A stretch of 64,000 nt of DNA, from contig PNKH01000009.1 in the NCBI GenBank assembly GCA_013822345.1, positions 38,424-102,423 of the forward strand. Direction: 5' to 3'. This DNA comes from Isosphaera sp. GTDB lineage: Bacteria > Planctomycetota > Planctomycetia > Gemmatales > Gemmataceae. Within the stretch, counting starts at the first letter, position 1; the number at the start of each line of letters is the position of its first letter. Positions 7,396 through 15,698 of this stretch are shown here, piece by piece. The notes below the pieces were generated by a model that was given only the letters and a program-made list of their open reading frames with translations, made no database searches and was not told the origin of the DNA. A program made the position numbers and the translations under genes.

Positions 7396-9520
7396 GCGAG
7401 CCGTCCTCTGCGGCGGGGCGTACGGCCGCGGCCTGCCGGAGCGACCGCGTCAGGTCGAGCTGAACATCTACGGCCGCGGGGCGAACGTCCACATCGGGCT
7501 GGAGGCGGTCCGCCGGGCGCTGTGGACGGACCTCCCGCCGGTCCTCCGCGACCTGCTCGACGTGGCCGTGTACGTGTACGCCGCCGACCAGGCGGTCCCG
7601 CGGGCGGACGGCGGGCGGGTGGACGGGCCGGAGGTCGGGGCCGGGTGGCGGCGGTCGTTGCGGTTCCGAGTCCCCGTCCGGGAGCCCGACCGGTGGAACT
7701 CCCATCCGGTCCGGGCGGCGCTGGTGTCGGCCCTCAGCTTCCTTTCCGAGGACGAGTACCGGTTCGAGTTCTGCCACCTTCGTAAGGACACCGCGCTGGA
7801 CGGGTTCATCGACTTCGACACAACCCCGTTCGCGGGGGTGGTCGAGGAGGTGGTGATGTTCTCCGGCGGGCTGGACTCGCTGGCCGGGGCCGTCACCGAG
7901 GCGGTCGTCGGGGGCCGGCAGGTGCTGCTGGTCCACCACCGGTCGAGTGACAAGCTGGCCCCGCACCACAACCGATTGGTGCGAGCGCTCAAAGCGGCTT
8001 CGGGCGCTCGCGCGCCGCTCCACTTCGCCCTCCTGGCGAACAAGGCGAAGCGGCTGGGGCGGGAGTTCACCCAGCGGACCCGGTCGTTCCTGTTCGCCGC
8101 CCTCGGGGCGGTGTTCGCCCGGATGACCGGGCTTGACCGCCTGCGGTTCTACGAGAACGGGGTCACCAGCCTGAACCTCCCGCCGTCGGCGCAGGTGGTC
8201 GGGGCGCGGGCGTCGCGGACTACCCACCCGCGGGTGTTGGCCGGGTTCGGGCGGCTGCTCACCGCGCTGTTCGACCGGCCGTTCGCGGTCGAGAACCCGT
8301 TCCAGTGGGACACCAAGACCGACGTGGTCAAGCGGATCGCGGACGCCGGGGCCGCGGGCCTGATCGGGCGGTCGATCAGTTGCGGACACACATGGGAGAT
8401 GAAGTCGAAGATCCACACCCATTGCGGGGTGTGCTCGCAGTGCATCGACCGGCGGTTCGCGGTCCTGGCCGCGGGACAGGCGGACCACGACCCCGTAAAA
8501 GGCTACGCGGTGGAGCTGCTGACCGGGGACCGCCGGGACGAGGAGCAGAAGACGATGGTGGCCGGGTATCTGGACCTGGCGGCCCGGGTGGAGCGGATGG
8601 GGCCTGCCGAGTTCTTCGCCCACTTCGGGGAGGTGGCCCGGGCGCTGCCGCACCTGGGCCTGCCGGCAGCGGCGGGGGCGGCGCGGGTATTCGAGTTGTA
8701 CCGCAAACACGCCCGGCAGGTGAACGGGGTGATCGATGACGCGATCGCGGCGCACTGCCGGTCGATCCGGACACGGACCCTTTCGCCAAATTGCTTGCTC
8801 CGGCTCGTGTACGACGACGGGGCCGGGGACGTGCCCGCCCGCGCTGAGCCGGTACGCCCGGCCGGGAACTACTTCCTCCGACGGTGCCGGGTTTGGGTCG
8901 GTCGGTATCTCGGCGGAGAGGAAGCGGTCTACCTGCCGGAGCGCGGCCTGGAATACCTGCACATCCTGTTTGCGTCGCCGGGTCGGACGTTCACGGCGTC
9001 GGAACTCGCTGCTAGAGTCGCGTGTCGCCCGACCCCAACCGCGGCACGTGGGGTGAGTGCGGCCGAGGCACAAGACGCGGGGGTGGGGGTCGTCCGGTCC
9101 CCACTGGCCGACGACACTTTGGACGACGAAGCGGTCGAGGCCCTGCGGTCCCGTCTCGCGGAGATCGAGGAGCGCCGGCCGGAGGTCGAGGCGAGCAACG
9201 AGCCGGGACGGCTGGAACTCCTGGACGAACTCGATGCCGAACTGCGAAACATCCGGAACCGGCTCGGCCGTGACCTCGGTCGGGGCGGCCGTCCCCGGGC
9301 GCTCGCCGGCGAGTGGGACCGCGTCCGGAACCGGGTCTGCAACGCGATCAAGCGGGCGATGAAGCAACTCCGCGAGTACGACCCACCGCTCGCCGACCAC
9401 CTTACCCGACCCGTCCTCAACCTGGGGCACACGATCAGCTACGTCCCGAGGACCGACATCCGGTGGGACACCGGTCGGTGGCCTCCGACCGGAGGAAATC
9501 CGGGGCTACACGAAAAGTAG
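7385..9520 (+). CDS. QueC-like (QatC-like) PP-loop ATPase fused to a C-terminal wHTH-like/helical region
   Basis: A protein of 711 residues, about three times the length of housekeeping QueC (roughly 230). An N-terminal region (about 25-150, with VAVYVYAADQA near 61-71) resembles the extension of QatC-type proteins. The PP-loop pyrophosphatase motif VMFSGGLDS is at 157-165. A zinc site of the QueC kind follows with Cys333, Cys347, Cys350 and Cys353 (HCGVCSQC). A C-terminal extension (about 495-695) contains LPERGLEYLHILFASPGR (a winged-helix-like segment) and a charged helical segment, a type I recognise from other bacterial proteins of unknown role. QueC makes 7-cyano-7-deazaguanine from carboxydeazaguanine using ATP, and defence homologues act on proteins or nucleic acids. 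Start: GTG at 7385 with GGGAGG upstream; a GTG at 7358 is possible. No queD/queE/queF genes are in the window, which argues against queuosine synthesis. Confidence 0.85.
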   Translation: MARERAVLCGGAYGRGLPERPRQVELNIYGRGANVHIGLEAVRRALWTDLPPVLRDLLDVAVYVYAADQAVPRADGGRVDGPEVGAGWRRSLRFRVPVREPDRWNSHPVRAALVSALSFLSEDEYRFEFCHLRKDTALDGFIDFDTTPFAGVVEEVVMFSGGLDSLAGAVTEAVVGGRQVLLVHHRSSDKLAPHHNRLVRALKAASGARAPLHFALLANKAKRLGREFTQRTRSFLFAALGAVFARMTGLDRLRFYENGVTSLNLPPSAQVVGARASRTTHPRVLAGFGRLLTALFDRPFAVENPFQWDTKTDVVKRIADAGAAGLIGRSISCGHTWEMKSKIHTHCGVCSQCIDRRFAVLAAGQADHDPVKGYAVELLTGDRRDEEQKTMVAGYLDLAARVERMGPAEFFAHFGEVARALPHLGLPAAAGAARVFELYRKHARQVNGVIDDAIAAHCRSIRTRTLSPNCLLRLVYDDGAGDVPARAEPVRPAGNYFLRRCRVWVGRYLGGEEAVYLPERGLEYLHILFASPGRTFTASELAARVACRPTPTAARGVSAAEAQDAGVGVVRSPLADDTLDDEAVEALRSRLAEIEERRPEVEASNEPGRLELLDELDAELRNIRNRLGRDLGRGGRPRALAGEWDRVRNRVCNAIKRAMKQLREYDPPLADHLTRPVLNLGHTISYVPRTDIRWDTGRWPPTGGNPGLHEK

Positions 9521-9605
9521 CCCCCGCTACGCCGGACGTATCGCCTCTGCTCCCGAGGCGTGGCCCGGCGCGACATGACCCGCCTCCCGCCGTCAGGCGG
9601 CCGAC

Positions 9606-9645
9606 CACCCCGTGAAGTCCCCCGCCGGGCCGACTTCGCGGGGTG
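9606..9645 (+). terminator. Hairpin after the QueC-like gene, possible terminator
   Basis: Arms 9606-9619 and 9632-9645 pair at 13 of 14 positions around a 12-base loop, 85 bases past the QueC-like stop codon. There is no T-tract, so intrinsic termination is uncertain. It separates the cargo module from the excisionase-like gene. Confidence 0.35.
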
Positions 9646-9664
9646 ACTCGTTCCCGGAGGCGTC

Positions 9665-9871
9665 ATGCCCGGTCCGACGGATCACCTCTCAGCCCCCGCG
9701 CGGCCGCCCGGCTCACCCTGGCCTATCCCCGATGCGGCGAAGTTCCTGACCGTCAGCGAGCGGCACCTGCAACGGCTCCTCAACGCCGGCAAGGTGCGCT
9801 CCGTTCGGCTCGGCCGGCGGCGGCTCCTCCCGGACACCGAGGTGCGGCGGCTCGCCGACGAAGGCTGCTGA
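9665..9871 (+). CDS. Excisionase-like helix-turn-helix protein
   Basis: A 68-residue protein with a MerR/Xis-type winged helix (about 20-66): IPDAAKFLTVSERHLQRLL, then GKVRSVRLGRRRLLPDTEVRRL. This is the pattern of helix_turn_helix_17 excisionase-like proteins, in which the first helix pair contacts DNA and the conserved Arg-rich wing follows. The ATG is at 9665 behind CGGAGG. It lies between cargo and replication gene in an element with a tyrosine integrase, so a role as recombination directionality factor or as regulator of the element is likely. Confidence 0.8.
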   Translation: MPGPTDHLSAPARPPGSPWPIPDAAKFLTVSERHLQRLLNAGKVRSVRLGRRRLLPDTEVRRLADEGC

Positions 9872-9944
9872 CCACCCCGACTCGACCGCACGCGGCCGGG
9901 ACCGGCCCGGCCGCCTCACCGAACCCGACAGGCAGAGAAAAGTC

Positions 9945-12554
9945 ATGGTTCAGAACCACAGGTCAGATCACGGACCGGACAAGGAAAACCTGACGCCGGT
10001 GTCGAAGGCCGCCCCGTGCGCGGTGTGCGGCGGCGACCACAAGTGCTCCCGCGGGGACAGCGGACTGATCATCTGCGGCCGCCGCGACGGCCCGGTCCCC
10101 GGGTTTCGACACCTCGGGGCGGCGAAGGGCGACCCTCAGTTCCACCTGTTCCGCCGCGACGAGGGGGCCGATGCGGCGCCCGCCCCGGCGCGGAAGCCGA
10201 AGCCCACACCGCCCCGCGACTGGGGGGTGGACGCCGCCCGGTACGCCAAGGGCTTCACCGCGGAGGCCCGACAGGAACTCGCCTCCCGGCTCGGCCTGCC
10301 GCCCGCGGCCTTCGACGCGCTGCCGCTGCTCGGCGTGTCCGGGGGGAGGGCCGCCGGACGGGTGTTCGCCTTCCCCGAGTGCGACGCGACCGGGCGGGTG
10401 GTCGGGATCACCGAGCGGATCCCGGAGCCGGACGGGACGGAGGCGAAGAAGATGCGGTCCGGTGGGGGTCGCGGGCTGACGGTCCCAAACGGTTGGCGCG
10501 ACCGGCCCGGGCCGGTGTTGCTGGTCGAGGGGGCGTCCGACACCCTGGCCCTGACCGTGGCCGGACTGGGGGCGGTCGGCCGGCCGTCGAACACCGGCGG
10601 GGTCGAGCACCTCGCCGCGCTGCTCGCCGACCTGCCGGTCGACCGGAAGGTGGTGGTCGTGGGTGAGAACGACCGCAAGGAGGACGGCTCCTGGCCCGGC
10701 CGCGAGGGGTCGGAGCGGGTGGCGTCGACCCTCCGGTCCCGGCTCGGCCGGGGGGTGATGGTGGCCATGCCCCCGGACGGGGCGAAGGACGTGCGGGCAT
10801 GGCTCGTCGACCGGGCCGGAGAAAATCCGAACTGGGCCGCCCTCGGCCGAGAGTTGCTCGGGCTCCTGACCGCGTCGGCCCAGGTGCCCGCCGGGGGCCG
10901 ACGGCCGGAGGTCGTCGTCACCACGGCGGAGCACGCGGTGAACGACGCGGCCGCGGCCGCCCTGCCGGCCGCGGAGCGGGTGTACCAGCGGGGCGGGCTC
11001 CTGGTCCACGTCCTGGCCCTCGACGCCCCGACCGCCGGCCCGGCGGCCGTCCGCCAACCCGCCGGGGCGGTCGTGGTCCGGGAACTCTCCCAGCCGCTGC
11101 TGCGGGAGGAGTTCACCCGGGTCGCGGATTGGGTGCGGGTGGTGGAGACGAAGGAGGGGCCCGTGACGGTCCCTACCCACCCGCCGGGGTGGTGCGTCCA
11201 GGCCGTCCACGCCCGCGGCCACTGGCCCGGGGTGCGGAACCTGGAGGCGGTCGTGACCCACCCGATCCTGCTCGCCGACGGGTCGCTCCTGGTTGCCGAC
11301 GGGTATCACCGCCCGACCGGGGTGCTGGTCCGGCTCCCGCCGGGGCTCCGGCTCGCGGTCGCGGACGCCCCGACCCGGGCGGACGTGGCCGCCGCCGTGA
11401 AGCTGCTGTTCGACGCGGTGTGCGACTTCCCGTTCGAGCGGCCGGAGCACCGGGGGGCGTGGCTGGCCGGGCTCCTCACCCCGCTCGCCTGGTTCGCGTT
11501 CGACGGGCCGTCCCCGTTCTACCTGATCGACGGGAACGTCCGCGGGGTGGGGAAGGGGCTGCTCGCCGACGCGATCGCCATTCCGGTCCTCGGCCGCCGG
11601 TTCTCGGCCATGTCCTACACCGCCGACCGGGACGAGCTGCGGAAGCGGATCACGAGCGTCGCGGCCGAGGGGGAGCGGATGGTGTTGCTCGACAACCTGG
11701 CCGGGCCGGTCGGGAACGACCAGCTCGACGCGGCCCTGACCGCCGACCGCTGGAAGGACCGATTGTTGGGCGGGAACAGGGTGTTCGACGGCCCGCTGAA
11801 CGTGGTCTGGTACGGGACCGGGAACAACTGCGAGCTGCGGGCCGACACCAGCCGGCGGACCTGCCACGTCCGGCTGGAGTCCCCGGCCGAGCGGCCGGAG
11901 GAGCGGGCCGGGTTCCGGCACCCGCACCTCCGACAGCACCTCCGCCGGCACCGCGACGCGCTGCTCTCGGCGGCCCTCACCATCCTCCGGGGGTGGGTGA
12001 CGGCCGGGCGCCCGCGGCACGGGCTGCCGCCGTGGGGGAGCTACGAGTCCTGGTCCGAGGTGGTGCGGGAGGCGGTGGTCTGGGCGGGGGAGCCAGACCC
12101 GGGGCTGACCCGGGTGGCGCTCCAGACGGCGGCCGACCGGAACGCCCTGGCGATGACGGTGCTGCTCAACGGCCTCCGGCGGATCGACCCCGACCGGCAG
12201 GGGCTGACGGCGTCTGGGATCGTCGAGGCGGCGAAGACGCACCCGGACCTGCGGGCGGCGGTCGAGGACCTGGCCGGGCGGTTGGACACCCGCCCGCTCG
12301 GGTACGCTCTGCGGTCGTTCGCCCGCCGGAACTTCGACGGGCTGTTCCTGGACAACGCGGCCACCACGGGGCAGGGGGTGCGGTGGGCCGCGTACCCGAT
12401 CACCGAGTTCCGGTCCCGACCGACATCACCCCCATCACCCCCATCGCCACCGACACCGCCCGGGGGCGATGGTGGCGACGGTGACGATGCCCCGGGCCGC
12501 GCCCCGCAGTCCGGGCGGCTGTTCGAGACGGACGGCGGCAGGCTGCCGGACTGA
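9945..12554 (+). CDS. TOPRIM primase / P-loop helicase-like replication protein
   Basis: A protein of 869 residues. Residues about 24-50 contain a Cys/His cluster (CAVCGGDHKC, IICGR) that looks like a primase zinc finger. A TOPRIM domain follows at about 185-290, with GPVLLVEGASDTLAL carrying the catalytic Glu and VVVVGENDRKEDG the Asp-containing strand. Around 525-540 DGNVRGVGKGLLADA is a Walker A-like loop, followed by VLLDNLAG (Walker B-like) and WYGTGNNCELRADTSRRT (sensor-like), as in virus and plasmid superfamily helicases. The C terminus has a Pro/Ser/Thr-rich tail. It most likely primes and unwinds the element for replication. No partner polymerase is present. A shadow frame on the opposite strand is ignored. 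Confidence 0.82.
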   Translation: MVQNHRSDHGPDKENLTPVSKAAPCAVCGGDHKCSRGDSGLIICGRRDGPVPGFRHLGAAKGDPQFHLFRRDEGADAAPAPARKPKPTPPRDWGVDAARYAKGFTAEARQELASRLGLPPAAFDALPLLGVSGGRAAGRVFAFPECDATGRVVGITERIPEPDGTEAKKMRSGGGRGLTVPNGWRDRPGPVLLVEGASDTLALTVAGLGAVGRPSNTGGVEHLAALLADLPVDRKVVVVGENDRKEDGSWPGREGSERVASTLRSRLGRGVMVAMPPDGAKDVRAWLVDRAGENPNWAALGRELLGLLTASAQVPAGGRRPEVVVTTAEHAVNDAAAAALPAAERVYQRGGLLVHVLALDAPTAGPAAVRQPAGAVVVRELSQPLLREEFTRVADWVRVVETKEGPVTVPTHPPGWCVQAVHARGHWPGVRNLEAVVTHPILLADGSLLVADGYHRPTGVLVRLPPGLRLAVADAPTRADVAAAVKLLFDAVCDFPFERPEHRGAWLAGLLTPLAWFAFDGPSPFYLIDGNVRGVGKGLLADAIAIPVLGRRFSAMSYTADRDELRKRITSVAAEGERMVLLDNLAGPVGNDQLDAALTADRWKDRLLGGNRVFDGPLNVVWYGTGNNCELRADTSRRTCHVRLESPAERPEERAGFRHPHLRQHLRRHRDALLSAALTILRGWVTAGRPRHGLPPWGSYESWSEVVREAVVWAGEPDPGLTRVALQTAADRNALAMTVLLNGLRRIDPDRQGLTASGIVEAAKTHPDLRAAVEDLAGRLDTRPLGYALRSFARRNFDGLFLDNAATTGQGVRWAAYPITEFRSRPTSPPSPPSPPTPPGGDGGDGDDAPGRAPQSGRLFETDGGRLPD

Positions 12555-12674
12555 CGCTTCCGCTGCCCGCCGGCTCCCGAGGTGGAGCGGTCCGGGCGAA
12601 TGAGGTACGATACCCCACCCCTGACCGGCCGGGACCACAACACGCCCGGCCGATCTCCCCCAGGACCCTTCCCG

Positions 12675-14024
12675 ATGGCCTCGCTCAGCCGCGACGCGAA
12701 CGGCAACTACACGGTCCAGGTGGTGTGCGGGGACGGCCGGCGCCGGTCCGTCCGTCTCGGGAAGGTGAACAAGAAGACCGCGACCGAGGTCAAGCTGAAG
12801 GTCGAGCACCTGAACTCGATCACGGTGGCCAAGCTCCCGATGGACACGGAGACGAGCCAGTGGGTCGCCGGGATCGGGGACGACCTCGCCGCCAAGCTCG
12901 CGGCGGTCGGGCTGGTGCCGGCCCGCGAGTCCCGCACCCTTCGGAGGTTCCTGGACGACTACATCGCCGGGCGGGCCGGGGACGGGCACACCAAGCCCGC
13001 GACCCTGGTCACCATCCGGCGGGTGGCCGACGACCTGACGGCGGTACTCGGGGCGACGGCGGACCTGCGGGACGTGTCCGTCGGGCACGCCGAGCGGTTC
13101 AAGCGGTTCTACCAGGACAAGGACCTCGCCCCGGCCACCACCTACCGCCGGCTGAAGATGGCGAAGATGCTGTTCAACCACGCGGTGAAGCTGAAGCTCG
13201 TCGCCGAGAACCCGTTCGCGGACGTGAAGGGCAAGAACACCAACCCCGCCGAGCGTCGCCACTACGTCACCGAGGCGGATACTCGGCGGCTGATCGAAGC
13301 CGCGAACCCGACGTGGCGGACCATCATCGCACTGGCCCGGTTCGCGGGGCTTCGGTGCCCGTCCGAAGTCCTCTCCCTCCGGTGGGAGAACGTGGACTTC
13401 GCCACCAACCGGATGACCGTCTCGTCCCCGAAGACGGAGCACCTCGAAGGCCGGGCGTACCGGGTGGTCCCGATCTTCGCCCGCCTCCGGCCGTTCCTGG
13501 AGGAGGCGTTCGAGCTGGCCGAGCCGGGCGAGGTGTACGTCGTCGGCGGGCGGCAGGGGGGCGCCTACCGGGCGACCGCACAGAAGCCGGGCGGGTGGGT
13601 GAACACGAACCTGCGGACCACGTTCGAGAAGCTCATCCGGCGGGCCGGGCTCCAGGCGTGGCCGCGTCTGTTCCACAACCTGCGGGCGAGCTGCGAGACG
13701 GACCTGATGCGGGACCACCCGATCCACGTCGTCACCGCCTGGATCGGCAACACCCCGAAGATCGCCCTCGGCCACTACCTCCAGACGCTGGAGGCGGACT
13801 TCGAGAAGGCGGTCCGGGGCGGTGCAGATTCCGGTGCAGTTGCGGTGCAAAAGGCGGTGCAGTCACGAGCCGCCGGGGACGGACCGCAGACGACACGGAC
13901 GCCGGAAGCCCTAGAAATCCGAGGCTCCCGACGTCCCGGGTCGTCTGCTGGCGATAACTGTCCGTCTGTTCAGATGGCCAAGGTGGGACTCGAACCCACA
14001 CGCCTTTGGGGCGCTCGATTTTGA
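12675..14024 (+). CDS. Tyrosine site-specific integrase
   Basis: A phage-type integrase of 449 residues: an N-terminal arm-binding domain (about 1-50), a SAM-like core-binding domain (about 85-180), and a catalytic domain (about 195-385) with the Arg I box ARFAGLRCPSEVLSLRW, the KTEHLEGR beta strand, the HxxR box HNLRASCETDLM, and the His/Tyr box IGNTPKIALGHYLQT with the nucleophile in GHY. The start is the ATG at 12675; the open frame extends 93 bases upstream without support. The last 16 residues (MAKVGLEPTRLWGARF) are encoded by DNA that is also the 3' half of the tRNA-Leu gene, a typical arrangement when the attachment site is a tRNA. It should catalyse integration and, with the Xis-like protein, excision. 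Confidence 0.95.
   Translation: MASLSRDANGNYTVQVVCGDGRRRSVRLGKVNKKTATEVKLKVEHLNSITVAKLPMDTETSQWVAGIGDDLAAKLAAVGLVPARESRTLRRFLDDYIAGRAGDGHTKPATLVTIRRVADDLTAVLGATADLRDVSVGHAERFKRFYQDKDLAPATTYRRLKMAKMLFNHAVKLKLVAENPFADVKGKNTNPAERRHYVTEADTRRLIEAANPTWRTIIALARFAGLRCPSEVLSLRWENVDFATNRMTVSSPKTEHLEGRAYRVVPIFARLRPFLEEAFELAEPGEVYVVGGRQGGAYRATAQKPGGWVNTNLRTTFEKLIRRAGLQAWPRLFHNLRASCETDLMRDHPIHVVTAWIGNTPKIALGHYLQTLEADFEKAVRGGADSGAVAVQKAVQSRAAGDGPQTTRTPEALEIRGSRRPGSSAGDNCPSVQMAKVGLEPTRLWGARF
13975..14024. other. Candidate attachment site (attR/attL) in the tRNA-Leu 3' half
   Basis: The stretch is shared by the integrase C-terminal codons and the T-arm, variable arm and acceptor end of the tRNA. Elements that use tRNA genes usually duplicate this part, which keeps the tRNA intact after insertion. 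The matching second copy was not found in the window, so the exact core and the other end are unknown. Confidence 0.5.
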
Positions 14025-14056
14025 GTCGAGTGCGTCTGCCATTCCGCCACTTGGCC
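13975..14056 (-). tRNA. tRNA-Leu (anticodon CAA)
   Basis: An 82-nucleotide class II tRNA. The acceptor stem GGCCAAG pairs with CTTGGCC, the anticodon stem CTCGA/TCGAG encloses the loop CTCAAAA giving anticodon CAA, a long variable arm CGCC/GGCG is present, and the T-arm has GGGTTCGAGTCCC. The discriminator is A and CCA is not encoded. The 3' half overlaps the end of the integrase frame on the other strand, so this gene is the integration target. Confidence 0.96.
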
Positions 14057-14164
14057 GCTCCGCCCAGGATACGCCCGGCCCGCCGCCCCCACAAGGGGAC
14101 ACCCCCTTGCCGATCCGGCCGCCGGGGCGACACTGACCGCTCACCATCATCCAAGGGGGCGGAC

Positions 14165-15670
14165 GTGGCCGGACTCTGGGTCAAGAAGCCGCTGGCGGCC
14201 GCCGCCGCCGAGGCCAAGGGCGACAGCCTCCGCCGCGTCCTCGGGCCGTGGGCCCTGATCGCCCTCGGGATCGGGGCGATCATCGGCACCGGCATCTTCG
14301 TCGCCACCGGGGAGGTGGCGCGGAACGTCACCGGCCCGGCCCTGATGGTCTCCTACGTCCTGGCCGGGGTGACGTGCCTGTTCGCCGCCATGTGCTACGC
14401 CGAGTTCGCGGCCATGACCCCGGTCGCCGGCAGCGCCTACACCTACGCCTACACCACCCTCGGCGAGCTGTTCGCCTGGGTCATCGGGTGGGACCTGATC
14501 CTCGAGTACGCGGTCGGGGCGGCGACCGTCGCCAACGGCTGGTCGAGCTACTTCCAGCGGATCCTCGCCCGGTTCGACGTCACCCTGCCCGCGTCGATCG
14601 CCACCTCACCGCTCGCCTACGAGGGCGGCGAGTTCGTCGTCACCAGCGCCGTCATCAACCTGCCGGCCGTGCTGATCGTCGGCCTCCTCACCGTCATCCT
14701 CATCAAGGGGATCCGGGAGAGCGCGAACCTGAACGCGGTGATGGTGGCGGTCAAGGTCGGGGCGGTGGTGTTCGTGATCGCGGCCGGGGCGTTCTACGTG
14801 AACCCGGACAACTGGACCCCGTTCGCCCCGTACGGGTGGACCGGGATCAACTTCTTCGGGGCCGAGGTGGCGGGGCAGCACACCCCGGCCGGCAAGCCGC
14901 TCGGGATGGTCGCCGGGGCGGCCCTGATCTTCTTCGCGTACATCGGGTTCGACGCCGTCAGCACCCAGGCGGAGGAGGCCAAGAACCCGCAGCGGGACAT
15001 GCCGGTCGGCATCCTCGGGTCGCTCCTCATCTGCACCGTCCTGTACGTCGCCGTCGTCGCCGTCCTGACCGGCATGGTCCCGTACACGCGGATCGACGAG
15101 AAGGCCGGGGTGGCGACCGCGTTCGCCCAGGTCGGGCTGCGGTGGGTGGACCCGCTGGTCGCGGCCGCCGCCCTGGCCGGGATCACCTCGGTCCTGCTGG
15201 TGATGCTCCTCGGGTCGGCCCGGGTGCTCATGGCCATGTCCCGGGACGGGCTGCTCCCGCGGTTCCTCGCGGACGTCCACCCGACGTACCGGACCCCGTG
15301 GAAGAGCACCGTCGGGGTCGGCCTGTTCGTCGGCCTGTTCGCCGGCCTGCTGCCGCTCGGGGCGCTGCTCGAGCTGACGAACATCGGCACCCTGTTCGCC
15401 TTCGCGACGGTGTGCGGGGCGGTGGTCGTCCTCCGCCGGACGCACCCGGACGCCCCGCGGCCGTTCCGGGTGCCCCTGTCGCCGCTCGTCCCGCTCCTGG
15501 GGCTGGGCCTGTGCGTGCTGCTGATGCTCTCCCTGCCGGCCCAGAACTGGTACCGGCTGTTCGCGTGGATGGCCCTCGGGCTGGTCATCTACTTCGCCTA
15601 CGGCCGGTCGCACAGCGTGCTCGGGCGGTCGGGTGTAAGCCCGGGCGGGCCGGCGGGTAGCGCCCCCTGA
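14165..15670 (+). CDS. APC-family amino acid permease
   Basis: A polytopic inner-membrane transporter of 501 residues with about 12 hydrophobic segments. The first (IALGIGAIIGTGIFVATGE) carries the GxG-type substrate-binding motif of APC transporters. Other features fit the cationic amino acid transporter subgroup, for example FFAYIGFDAVSTQAEEAKNPQRDMP in the middle of the protein, a conserved Glu-rich loop of this family. It should take up amino acids driven by proton or sodium gradients; the exact substrate cannot be read. The start is GTG 14165, behind AAGGGGG. The open frame that begins earlier would overlap the tRNA. It ends 28 bases before the LmbE gene, so the two could be co-transcribed. 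Confidence 0.92.
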   Translation: MAGLWVKKPLAAAAAEAKGDSLRRVLGPWALIALGIGAIIGTGIFVATGEVARNVTGPALMVSYVLAGVTCLFAAMCYAEFAAMTPVAGSAYTYAYTTLGELFAWVIGWDLILEYAVGAATVANGWSSYFQRILARFDVTLPASIATSPLAYEGGEFVVTSAVINLPAVLIVGLLTVILIKGIRESANLNAVMVAVKVGAVVFVIAAGAFYVNPDNWTPFAPYGWTGINFFGAEVAGQHTPAGKPLGMVAGAALIFFAYIGFDAVSTQAEEAKNPQRDMPVGILGSLLICTVLYVAVVAVLTGMVPYTRIDEKAGVATAFAQVGLRWVDPLVAAAALAGITSVLLVMLLGSARVLMAMSRDGLLPRFLADVHPTYRTPWKSTVGVGLFVGLFAGLLPLGALLELTNIGTLFAFATVCGAVVVLRRTHPDAPRPFRVPLSPLVPLLGLGLCVLLMLSLPAQNWYRLFAWMALGLVIYFAYGRSHSVLGRSGVSPGGPAGSAP

Positions 15671-15698
15671 AGGCCCGACACCCGACCCGGAGGCGCAG

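Larger units (their letters stand above)
6306..14024. mobile_element. Integrative element at tRNA-Leu(CAA) with QueC-like cargo (left end unresolved)
   Basis: The right end is marked by a tyrosine integrase whose last codons read through the 3' half of a tRNA-Leu gene on the opposite strand, the usual geometry of a tRNA-integrated element. Inward lie a replication protein, an excisionase-like HTH protein and a cargo module. This gene set matches the minimal kit of phage satellites and small integrative elements. I saw no capsid, terminase or conjugation genes. The coordinates give the minimal extent; the true left end may lie anywhere in 5387-6305. GC content is similar to the host, so composition does not help, but the long palindromes common elsewhere in the window were not seen here. 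Confidence 0.65.

Noticed and set aside
6306..9520. A complete QatABCD or type IV CBASS operon
   Set aside because: No ATPase of the QatA kind, no TatD nuclease and no CD-NTase is present next to the QueC-like gene.
9963..12242. A long minus-strand frame opposite the replication protein
   Set aside because: It gives Pro/Arg/Gly-rich sequence without a domain, and the plus-strand frame contains TOPRIM and P-loop motifs.
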